64,000 bases of DNA, taken from positions 1 to 64,000 of the forward strand of contig NZ_AAXW01000011.1 in NCBI RefSeq assembly GCF_000169335.1. Direction: 5' to 3'. Source of the DNA: Crocosphaera chwakensis CCY0110 (GTDB lineage Bacteria > Cyanobacteriota > Cyanobacteriia > Cyanobacteriales > Microcystaceae). Made by a program: the position numbers and the translations under genes. A model generated the notes under the pieces. It was not told where the DNA came from. It searched no databases and saw only the letters and a program-made list of their open reading frames with translations. Positions 17,694 through 27,000 of this stretch are shown here, piece by piece (within the stretch, counting starts at the first letter, position 1; each line of letters begins with the position of its first letter).

Positions 17694-17803
17694 TGGAACC
17701 AAATACAATTTTAGATTGGATTTTAGGTAGTCTTGCTATCATCATTTTAATAGCAGGAATGATTATGTTATTGGGTGGTGTATCAGGAATGAACAAAAAA
17801 TGA
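17693..17803 (+). CDS. Tiny single-pass membrane protein, 36 residues
   Basis: ATG overlaps the LCP stop (TGATG), a layout that usually means translational coupling. The peptide begins MEPNTILDWILGSLA, continues with a hydrophobic segment of about 20 residues with GxxxG-like spacing, and ends GGVSGMNKK with a basic tail. I do not recognise it. One membrane segment with an acidic front and a Lys-Lys end fits the positive-inside rule with the C-terminus in the cytoplasm. It may be a small subunit or regulator of the LCP protein, or simply a small membrane protein sharing its transcript. Confidence 0.55.
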   Translation: MEPNTILDWILGSLAIIILIAGMIMLLGGVSGMNKK

Positions 17804-17828
17804 GAGATAAAATGATACACAATTTATC

Positions 17829-17842
17829 AAGGCTAAAGCCTT
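17829..17842. terminator. Short hairpin between convergent genes
   Basis: AAGGC, loop TAAA, GCCTT. It lies between the tiny membrane-protein gene and the end of nadE. Small stem with no clear T-run. Confidence 0.3.
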
Positions 17843-17937
17843 TACTACAAAGCTTTCTATTTTACATTTAATTACACCTATCTACATACTATAAAGCTTA
17901 TATCTTCCAACCTTAAATAAATTTCTATTATTAATTA

Positions 17938-19623
17938 TTAATTCTTGTCACCCCGTGAAATAGGCATACGCCAACCTGTTCCAAAAGCTTTATCTGTCAC
18001 TTTTAACACTAAAGGAGATTGTTTACGCTTAAATTCAGCACGAGTGACTAATTTCAATACTTGCTTAACAATATGAGGATCAAATCCTGCCTGACAAATT
18101 TCATGAAACGATCGATAATGATTAATATTTAGATTTAAAATGACATCAAGAATTTCATAAGACGGAAGAGAATCTTGATCAAATTGGTTGGGTTTTAATT
18201 CAGCACTAGGAGGTTTAATTAAAATATTATTAGGGATAATTTCTTCGTGACGATTTAACCAATGACACAGAGAAAATACACGAGTTTTCGGTACATCGGC
18301 AATGACAGCTAAACCGCCATTCATATCACCATATAATGTACAGTAACCTACAGCCATTTCTGATTTATTGCCAGTTGATAATAACAAGTAACCGAATTTA
18401 TTGGCTAAAGCCATTAATAAGTTACCTCGAATCCTAGCTTGTAAATTTTCTTCAGCAACGCCAAATTCTGTCTCTGAAAACAAAGGATCGAGGACTTGAT
18501 CGTAGGTTTTCATAACTTCACCAATGGGTAAAATATGATGATTAATCCCTAGATTTTTGACTAATTTTTTAGCATCTTTAATAGAATGATCGGAACTATA
18601 AGGAGATGGCATTAATACCCCTAAAACATTTTTTTCTCCTATTGCTTCTGCTGCGATCGCAGCTACTAAAGCGGAGTCAATTCCCCCGCTTAATCCTAAA
18701 ACAACTTTAGTAAATTGGCATTTTTTAGCATAATCTTTTAGTCCTAATACTAAAGCAGAAAATAGTTCTTCTTCTTCTATTGGGAGTAAATGATTAATAG
18801 AGTTTAAAGGTATTTTTTTGTCTTTAGGATCAAATTCAAAAATTTTAAAATCTTCTGTAAAAGCTGTGGCTGCTAAAACAATATTTCCTTTTTCATTCAC
18901 CACAAAACTATTACCATCAAAAATCAAGTCATCATTTCCTCCAATTTGATTAACATAAATAATCGGAACTTGATAATGATAACTACTTGATTGTAACATC
19001 TGTGTTCGTAGTTTTGGTTTATGGAGATGATAGGGAGAAGCAGATAAATTAATAATTAAGTCGATATTAATATTAACTAATTCTTCAATGGGATTCTGTT
19101 GATAAGAACGCTTTTGCCAAAACTGTTCATCATTCCATAAATCTTCACAAATAGTAACTCCAATTTTGATAATTTCTTCAGAATTATTATTAAGAGATAT
19201 TTGAAAAAAATTTAATTCTTTTCCAGGTTCAAAATATCGATATTCATCAAAAACGTCATAAGTGGGTAATAACCATTTATGAAAAACTTGTTTGATTTCT
19301 CCATTTTCTAATAAAACAGCACTATTAAAAAGAGGTTTTTCCCCTTTAATAGTTGCTGCATGATTGGGGGTAACAGTACCAACTAAAACAGCTAATTGAG
19401 GGGGTAATTGTTTAGCTAATTCTTGTAATTGAATGGTTAAAAATTCGATAAAACTAGGATATAACAAGAGATCACGAGGAGGATAACCACATAAAGAAAG
19501 TTCTGGTGTTAATAATAGTCGGACATTTTTTTTTACAGCTTTTTGAGCAGCATCTAGTATTTTTTTTGCATTATTCTCAATATCCCCAATGACGGGATTA
19601 AGTTGAGCGATCGCTATTTTCAT
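17938..19623 (-). CDS. nadE: Glutamine-dependent NAD+ synthetase
   Basis: 561 residues in two parts. The N-terminal nitrilase-type glutaminase (residues 1-270) has the Glu-Lys-Cys triad at Glu41 (LLTPELSLCGYPP), Lys116 (FHKWLLP) and Cys159 (VTICEDLW). The C-terminal NAD synthetase has the P-loop SGGIDS (312-317). It makes NAD from deamido-NAD using glutamine as the ammonia source. It follows the last NRPS gene on the same strand after 80 bases, so some read-through is possible, but it is a housekeeping gene and not evidence for a biosynthetic role. Confidence 0.97.
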   Translation of the reverse strand: MKIAIAQLNPVIGDIENNAKKILDAAQKAVKKNVRLLLTPELSLCGYPPRDLLLYPSFIEFLTIQLQELAKQLPPQLAVLVGTVTPNHAATIKGEKPLFNSAVLLENGEIKQVFHKWLLPTYDVFDEYRYFEPGKELNFFQISLNNNSEEIIKIGVTICEDLWNDEQFWQKRSYQQNPIEELVNINIDLIINLSASPYHLHKPKLRTQMLQSSSYHYQVPIIYVNQIGGNDDLIFDGNSFVVNEKGNIVLAATAFTEDFKIFEFDPKDKKIPLNSINHLLPIEEEELFSALVLGLKDYAKKCQFTKVVLGLSGGIDSALVAAIAAEAIGEKNVLGVLMPSPYSSDHSIKDAKKLVKNLGINHHILPIGEVMKTYDQVLDPLFSETEFGVAEENLQARIRGNLLMALANKFGYLLLSTGNKSEMAVGYCTLYGDMNGGLAVIADVPKTRVFSLCHWLNRHEEIIPNNILIKPPSAELKPNQFDQDSLPSYEILDVILNLNINHYRSFHEICQAGFDPHIVKQVLKLVTRAEFKRKQSPLVLKVTDKAFGTGWRMPISRGDKN

Positions 19624-19703
19624 TATTGTTTATTTTGAGTAAATTGATAGGTCAGAATTTAGAGATTAAGCCGTCTATTTTGGCTTACTTAACCTCTAGT
19701 TAA

Positions 19704-22700
19704 TTATTTGAACTGCTGTTGAAATCGATCAATTAATTGGGTAGATAACTGATAATTTTCGCAGGATAAATCGGCTGCTCTAAAATTGAGGTCTTTGAGA
19801 ACTTTATAATGTTGTAGAGAGGTATCTAAATCAACTAAACCCAAAGTGGGTTTTAATTGTTCAAACCGAGTAGAAAGTAAACTAGAAAAGACACAACCCG
19901 TAATATTAAAAGGTTGACGATTTAGATAAGCATAACGTTGTTCTTCTGTCATAACTTTTTGAATATTATTAGGTAAATAAATCAAGCGTTCTATAGCTTG
20001 AGATGGGCGTAAAATTCCTCCTTCTGTAAATAAGATATCTTGATGGGTTTCTAATCGCTTGATAGCTTTTTCAGCAGAAAAACAATGAGGTGCAGAATCA
20101 TCCACAATTAAGGTTCCAGGATTCAGTTTATTAACGTCTAAAATATCAGCAACATTAGTGGCACCGACAATTAAACCCGATTGATACATTTCTGGCGGTA
20201 CTTCTGTTTTAGACAGAATAAGATGAACATCTCCTTTAAAGTTAAATTGATTAATTATTTCTTGTTTAATTGCCTCTAATTGGTCTAATTTATCGTAAAT
20301 ATCACAAAGTAGAATTTCTTGGGGATGGGGTAGGGTTTTTAACATTAAGCGAAGGGTACTAATCCCCACTGAACCTAACCCTAAAAATCCTATTTTTTCT
20401 TGTGAAATGTTACGGTTAGCTTCTCGTAAAATATTTTCGATGGATAATACTACAGTTGCGCTAGTCGTTCCGTGTCCGGTGGTGATTAGGGGTAAATCTT
20501 GGCGAGAAGAAATAGCTTGGGTCACAGCTTTTCCGTAATCCGTTGCTGATGGTAACAAACCGGTTAAAGAGACGGTTTTTGCGCCTATTTGTTTAGCCAA
20601 TTCTAGGGTTTCAATAATTACATTAACCGTATTGTTTTTATTTTCATAGAGTTGATAAAGGAATCGAGGCAAGCACATCAAAGCAATGCGTCCTAATGGG
20701 GTTTCTAAGATGGTGCTAATAATAGGAAGATTATCAGAAAATTCTTCGATTAACGTTTGTGGAGTCCAGCCTAATTGCTCCAATTGATTAAAGTCAGGAG
20801 TAGGAAAATAAGTTAAAGCAGCAGAGTCAATAGGAGGAATTTTACCCGTTAGTAATAAGGTTAACAAGGAACGATGTTCTACTTTAACAAAGGGAGAAAG
20901 CTGTACTTCGGGTTTAGATTGAGTGACTTGATTCATGGGTTGAGATGGTTTAGATTTATTCTCTAAAATTGGGCTAAATTTAGCAACGGTTGGCCGCAAG
21001 AATAGGGATTTAACAGAAATATCACAGTTCATGACCATAGAAATTTTTGAGACTAATTGAATGGCTTGTAAAGAATGACCTCCCAAAGTGAAAAAGTTAT
21101 CATCAATACCAATGCTTTCAACCCCTAACACTTCCGCCCAAATTTCACACAGTTGGGCTTCTATTTCATTTCTGGGGGCGACAAATTCAACCGTATTTTG
21201 AATCTGGGGATCGGGTAATTTATGGCGATCAATTTTGCCATTTTTAGTGAGAGGAAGGGCTTTTAATTGAACATAGCTAGAAGGGATCATATAGTCAGGT
21301 AATTTTCTCTGTAAAAATTCTCGCCATTGATCGGGTTCTGAGGTGTTTTTTTCCGCGACAATATAAGCAATTAAATGCTCTTCTTTAGCAATAACAACAG
21401 CTTGAAAGATGTGGGGATTTTCTAATAACGTGGCTTCAATTTCTCCCAATTCAATGCGAAATCCATGAATTTTCACTTGATTATCTAATCTGTCCAAAAA
21501 TTCGATGTTACCGTCGGCAAGATAACGAACATTATCCCCTGTTTTATAAAGTCTTTCCTGGGGATTAAAAGGGTTACTAATAAAGCGTTGGGCGGTTAAT
21601 TCTGGGCGGTTGAGATAGCCTCGCGCAACCCCTGCACCCCCGATATACAATTCTCCTGTAACCCCCATAGGAACAGGTTTTAAGTAGGGATCAAGGATGT
21701 ACAGTTGGGTGTTATCAATAGGGCGACCAATGGGAACGGTTCCCACGGTTGGGGTTTGAAATTCAATGGGGAATGTGGTGACTCCGACAGTGGTTTCTGT
21801 AGGTCCATAATGATTGAATAGACGGCAATTAGGAGCTTTTTGCCGAATTTGGTCAATGAGTCCCCAAGGGGCTGCTTCTCCCCCTAATATGAGTCGCTGA
21901 CGGGGTAAAAATGACCCTTGAGGATCAGCTGCGAGTAACGCCTGGAGATGGGAGGGGACGATTTTTAGGCAGTCAATGGAATGCTGTTGGAAGTAGTCGC
22001 CGAGGGCTTTGGCATTGGCAGCTCTTTCTTGAGAAATGAGATGCAGACATCCTCCAGTTGCAAGGGCGGGAAAGATGCAAGTATGGCCTAAGTCTGCTGC
22101 TAGGGTGGAAACTAGGGCAAAGTTGGCATTGATAGGAATATCTAATGCTTTGATGATGCTATGGAGGTAGTTAAGGAGTTGTCGCTGTTCGATGGCTACT
22201 CCTTTGGGTTGTCCCGTAGAACCAGAGGTAAAGATAATATAGGCTAGGGTTTCAGGGGTTAGTTGAATTTGAGGATTTTGGTTACTATTTTGGGAAATAG
22301 TTTGCCAATCTTTATTTAAATTAATAACTTTATAATTCGGTAAAGATTGGGGAATTATTAGGAATTTTTGTGTGATTAAAATGTCGGCTTTTACTTCTTC
22401 TAGGCGTTGTTGTAGTCCAGCAAAAGGTAGGGCGGAATCGATGGGTAAATAAGCTCCTCCTGCTTTCATAATGCCTAACATGGCAATTATCATTTCTAAA
22501 GAGCGATCGCCATAAACAGGGATGGGCATATCGGGTTTAATACCTAGTTTTATTAGGTAATGGGCGAGTTGGTTTGCTTTTTCATTGAGTTGTTGATAGG
22601 AGAGTTTTTTCTCTTCATAAACAAGGGCAGTATTTTCGGGTGTTTGTTTAACTTGTTGTTCAAACTTTTCTTGAAATGAGGTTAATCTAGGATGTTCAAA

Positions 22701-24020
22701 ATCCGTTTGGTTTAGTTTATTTAGTAATTGATTAATATGATTTTTTTTGATTATTTTTAGGTCTTTTATTTGAGTATTTGGATAAGTTAAAATATTATGT
22801 AAAAGGGTTTGAAAATATTCAGCAAACCGTTGAATTTCTTGGAAATTGAAGATACTAGCATCATAATAAAACTGAGTTTTAAGACTATTTTCTTGGAGGA
22901 GACAGAAGAGTTTTAGTTTAAAGCGATCGCTACAGATATATTGTTGATATAAACTGATAGTTATTTCATCTCCTTTATACTGTTTTGGATAAGTTTGAAA
23001 TTCAAACGCTATCGGGGTTATATCGTCTTCATCTCCTAAGTAATAGTCTTGCCAAGGACGATGATTACTAAAGGTTTCGTGGGTTTTAATGAGTAAATTA
23101 TTTAATGTCGTTGATTCCTCAATTTGACCACAAACAGGGATCAATTTATTAACTAATCCTAAAATATCTTGGAGTTCTTCATAGGTTCTTCCATTGTAGT
23201 TTGTGTTAACAATGATATGGTTTTCATTGGTTAATTTTGATATAAAAATTTGCCAACAAGTTAGAAGAAAATTGTCAATAGTAATGTTGTAACTTGTAAC
23301 AACACTGTTTATTTTTTCGGTAACTTTTTTGTCAATTTCTAGAGTATAAGTTTTAGGGTTAAAAGGGTTTGACGTTTGCTGTTCAAAAGGGAGTTTTAAA
23401 CTAGCTTTAGGTTGTTGTCTTTCTTGTTGCCAATAATTAAACCCTTCTGTTGCGTCTTCATCTTCTAATAATTCATTTTGCCATTCGGAAAATTGTAAAT
23501 ATTGAATGGGTTCGTCATTATTATCTTTTTGATGATAAATATTATAAATTTCTTGGGTTAAATTTTTGAGGGTTTCTGCATCGCTATTTAATGTAGGTAA
23601 ACTAATTAATAAAAAATTTTCTGTTTCTGAAACAGTTAATAAAGATGAATAAAATAAGGTTATTTCATTCAGTTTGTTTAACTTCTTTCGATGATCTTTA
23701 AAAATATTTTTAATGGTTTGATCGATGGATTGAGTTGGGTTTTTATCTTGTTTCCAATGAAGATAAAAAAAGTCATTTACCACTTGAACAGGTAACTTAA
23801 TTCCTTGAATATGTTTATAATTAGTTCTCAGGATATCATAACGCTTAATGATACTTTCTAAGGAATTTTGTAAGCGATTAACTTGTAAGTTGCCTTTTAT
23901 TAAAAGAGCAATTTGTGAACAAAATAGGTTACTCAATGTGGGGTTAATGGGTTGTTGTTTTAACCATACATATTTTTGTTGTGGTGAAAGCCGAAATCCT
24001 TGAATAGTTTGATTAGTCAT
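19704..24020 (-). CDS. NRPS: condensation-like interface domain, A(Asp), PCP, acyl-ACP-reductase-like release domain
   Basis: 1438 residues, last gene of the assembly line. Residues about 5-430 form a condensation fold whose HHxxxDG motif reads PTLNSDA (142-148), so both histidines are gone; this fits the non-catalytic interface type that docks aspartate beta-hydroxylases. The A domain (about 448-940) gives by eye the code DLTKIGHVGK (Asp643, Lys686 visible), close to the aspartate code. PCP Ser983 is in LGGHS. From about 1040 the chain resembles cyanobacterial acyl-ACP reductase: LPLITTGHGTTSA, Rossmann motif GLGSVG (1214-1219), FTEGGI and Cys1376 at the place of the catalytic Cys. No thioesterase is present. 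I infer activation of Asp as last residue and reductive release as an aldehyde. Confidence 0.88.
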   Translation of the reverse strand: MTNQTIQGFRLSPQQKYVWLKQQPINPTLSNLFCSQIALLIKGNLQVNRLQNSLESIIKRYDILRTNYKHIQGIKLPVQVVNDFFYLHWKQDKNPTQSIDQTIKNIFKDHRKKLNKLNEITLFYSSLLTVSETENFLLISLPTLNSDAETLKNLTQEIYNIYHQKDNNDEPIQYLQFSEWQNELLEDEDATEGFNYWQQERQQPKASLKLPFEQQTSNPFNPKTYTLEIDKKVTEKINSVVTSYNITIDNFLLTCWQIFISKLTNENHIIVNTNYNGRTYEELQDILGLVNKLIPVCGQIEESTTLNNLLIKTHETFSNHRPWQDYYLGDEDDITPIAFEFQTYPKQYKGDEITISLYQQYICSDRFKLKLFCLLQENSLKTQFYYDASIFNFQEIQRFAEYFQTLLHNILTYPNTQIKDLKIIKKNHINQLLNKLNQTDFEHPRLTSFQEKFEQQVKQTPENTALVYEEKKLSYQQLNEKANQLAHYLIKLGIKPDMPIPVYGDRSLEMIIAMLGIMKAGGAYLPIDSALPFAGLQQRLEEVKADILITQKFLIIPQSLPNYKVINLNKDWQTISQNSNQNPQIQLTPETLAYIIFTSGSTGQPKGVAIEQRQLLNYLHSIIKALDIPINANFALVSTLAADLGHTCIFPALATGGCLHLISQERAANAKALGDYFQQHSIDCLKIVPSHLQALLAADPQGSFLPRQRLILGGEAAPWGLIDQIRQKAPNCRLFNHYGPTETTVGVTTFPIEFQTPTVGTVPIGRPIDNTQLYILDPYLKPVPMGVTGELYIGGAGVARGYLNRPELTAQRFISNPFNPQERLYKTGDNVRYLADGNIEFLDRLDNQVKIHGFRIELGEIEATLLENPHIFQAVVIAKEEHLIAYIVAEKNTSEPDQWREFLQRKLPDYMIPSSYVQLKALPLTKNGKIDRHKLPDPQIQNTVEFVAPRNEIEAQLCEIWAEVLGVESIGIDDNFFTLGGHSLQAIQLVSKISMVMNCDISVKSLFLRPTVAKFSPILENKSKPSQPMNQVTQSKPEVQLSPFVKVEHRSLLTLLLTGKIPPIDSAALTYFPTPDFNQLEQLGWTPQTLIEEFSDNLPIISTILETPLGRIALMCLPRFLYQLYENKNNTVNVIIETLELAKQIGAKTVSLTGLLPSATDYGKAVTQAISSRQDLPLITTGHGTTSATVVLSIENILREANRNISQEKIGFLGLGSVGISTLRLMLKTLPHPQEILLCDIYDKLDQLEAIKQEIINQFNFKGDVHLILSKTEVPPEMYQSGLIVGATNVADILDVNKLNPGTLIVDDSAPHCFSAEKAIKRLETHQDILFTEGGILRPSQAIERLIYLPNNIQKVMTEEQRYAYLNRQPFNITGCVFSSLLSTRFEQLKPTLGLVDLDTSLQHYKVLKDLNFRAADLSCENYQLSTQLIDRFQQQFK

Positions 24021-24099
24021 GTTTTTATACTATTGATATTTTAAAAGTTTAAAAGAGTTAAATGCAGAGATATTTTAAGAAATACCTTTCTTACTTGGG

Positions 24100-27000
24100 T
24101 TATCTCTCGTGTAAATTAACTAAATTTCCCATTGCAACAACAATTTTGCGCTTTCCTTGGTAGGGATTTCGACTATGAGCAGTCAACATATTATCTAACA
24201 TTAAAATATCCCCTTTTTGCCAAGCAAAACTAACCGATAGGTTTTGATAAATTGTTTTAATTTGGTTCATAACTTTATCTTCAATGGGTGAACCATCCCC
24301 ATAGTAAACATTGCGAGGTAGTCCTTCATAGCCAAAATTAGATAATAAAGATTGACGAATATCAGAATCAAGAAAAGAGATATGATGTAATTGAACTTGA
24401 TTAAAAAAGACGCATTCTTGAGTCGTAGGATGTTGAATAATAGCGGGAGACACTTTTTTAGTTCTTAACCCATCATTGGGTAGCCATTCCCATTCGATTG
24501 TATTTTTCTTGCAGTAACTTTCCACTTGTTTTTTATTATCTGTCTTAAAAAACTCTTGCCAGCTTACATCAAAGTCTTTGCTATAATTACGAACATACAT
24601 TAACTGTTTTTCTTCTAAGGTTTGTATAATATCACTATCAAGTTTTTGGTAAATTTTTCGACAGTCAACGATGGGTGTTTCCCCACCTTGTTCAGCAGGT
24701 TGAACACAGAAAAACCAGATTTTTTGAGGCCAACTATTGAGGTGAGAACTTTCGTTATGAAATAAGATAGCTTTATCAGCAGGATAAGGGGTTGAACCGT
24801 AAACTTTATTGCTAATTCCTTCTCTAGGTAAGTCCCCATAATTACCAAATAAATTGGGACAAATAGCTTGAGATAATGTTTCAAAATCAGAAACTTGATT
24901 AAAATTAAATCCTCTAAATAAAATTGCCCCGTGTTGTTGTAATTTTTCTTCTAAATAGGGTCGATTATTTTTAGCCCATTCCATGATATCTATATCATTA
25001 ATATTGGGCTGAATGATTAACGGTAAGGGTTCATTAGGTTTAAATTGTTCCGTTTTAATTAATTGTTTTGAGGATACAACCACAGCTTTAGGTTGAATAC
25101 GTTTGAATTTTTTAAACTTATTAAGTTTGGCTTTTTCTCGTTGAGATTGTTGTTGGATTTTTTGTTCTTTTTCGGCTTCGCTTTGCATTTCTAGTTCCTC
25201 AATGGTTAAGTCTGGGTTGTTAACAATTTTTTGTAAAAGGGTTTGAAAATGGTTGGATAATTGATAAATAGTAGAAGGGTTTAAGATATTACTTTTATAC
25301 TTCCAAGTGCCTTTAATTCCTTCACTGGTTTCTTCAATGAATAAAACCAGATCAAACCTTGCTTCTCCTTCATAAAGTTGCAGAGGTTTAATGGTTAAAC
25401 CTGATAATTCTAAGGGCGGGACAGGAGCATTTTGAAACACTAATAAGACTTGGAATAAAGGGGTTTGGTCAAGACTTCTTTCGGGTTGTAAAATTTCGAC
25501 CAGTTTGGCAAAAGGAAAGTCTTGATGAGCATAAGCTTCTAAGGTAGTTTCCCTAATTTGTGATAGTAATTCTCGAAAACTAGGCTTTCCTGACAAGTCA
25601 TTTCTTAACAAAATAATATTAATAAAAAAGCCTATTAATACTTCAGTTTCTTTGTGGTTACGGTTAGCAACATCGGTTCCGATGACAATATCATTTTCTT
25701 TGGTATGGCGATGCAATAAGACATTTAACGCAGCTAAAATGGTCATAAATAGGGTGACACCTGTTTGCTGTGAAACCTTATTAAGTTGCTGTGATAAGGT
25801 AGGGGAAAGGGTAAATGTTTGGGAACCTTTGGATAAGTTTTTATGAGAAATAGTTCCAATTTTTTTGTTGATTTCAGCAAGATTTAAAGTAGGAAAGTTT
25901 TCTAATTTTTTTAGCCAGTATTGATATTCTTGTTTTAAAGTTTTCCCTTGTAACCATTGATGTTGCCAATAAGCGAAGTCAGCATATTGTATTGGTAATT
26001 CAGGCAAAGGTGAGGGCTGATTTTGGCAAAAAGCATGGTATAAAGTAGAAAGTTCTTTGATAATAACTCCAGTTGACCAAATATCAAAAATAATATGATG
26101 CAAGGTAAAAAGTAAAATGTGGCTATTTTCTTCTAATTTAAGTAACTTAGTTCGTAATAAGCTATCTTTTTCTAAGTTAAAAGGTTTTTCGGTTTCTTGG
26201 ATCGCAATTTCTTTAATTTTTTCCTCTTTTTCTTGCCTAGATACTAACTGTAAGTTTTCTTTGTCTAAAGGAATATAATTTTGAGATTTTATCACTTGAA
26301 TGGGTTGACCATTATTCGTGTTAAACGTAGTTCTTAGGACTTCATGTCGTCTAACAATTTCATTGATACTCTTTTCTAATGCCTCTTCATTTAATTCTCC
26401 TTGTAACTGAATCGCTCCTGACATATTATAAGCATGATTTTCAGGTTCAAGTTGATCTAAAAACCATAATCTTTGTTGAGCAAAGGATAGAGGTAAGGGT
26501 TGCTGTCTGGATACTTTTTTAATAATTGGTTTTGCTGTTATATTATGATTATCAATAACTTGACTTAACTGAGCAATTGTAGAAAATTCAAATAGCGATC
26601 GCAAAGGTATTTCTACTTTTAATTTTTGTCGAATGCGAGAGATAACTTGAGTGGCTAATAAAGAATGTCCTCCTAAGGCAAAGAAGTCATTATTAATGCC
26701 AACTATTACCCCTAAAATTTCTTGCCAGATGCTTACTAATTCTTTTTCTGTAGGAGTGTGAGGGGCAGTAAAAGCTTTATCTGTAAAAGTTTCACGAGGT
26801 TCAGGTAAAGCCTTGCGGTCAATCTTTCCATTAGGAGTTAAAGGAAATTCGGCTAAAGAAATAAAGACCAAAGGCATCATATAGTCGGGTAACTTTTTCT
26901 TTAAAAAGTCTCTTAAGTTTTCATCAGTAACATTACTTTCTTTTTGCGAAACATAATAAGCCACTAAGGGATTGATTCCTGATGCTTCTTTCTTAGCAAC

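Noticed and set aside
20900..24020. Terminal thioesterase or SDR-type reductase in the last NRPS
   Set aside because: There is no GxSxG hydrolase motif and no SDR Tyr-x3-Lys with a GxxGxxG N-terminus; the C-terminal part instead matches acyl-ACP reductase.
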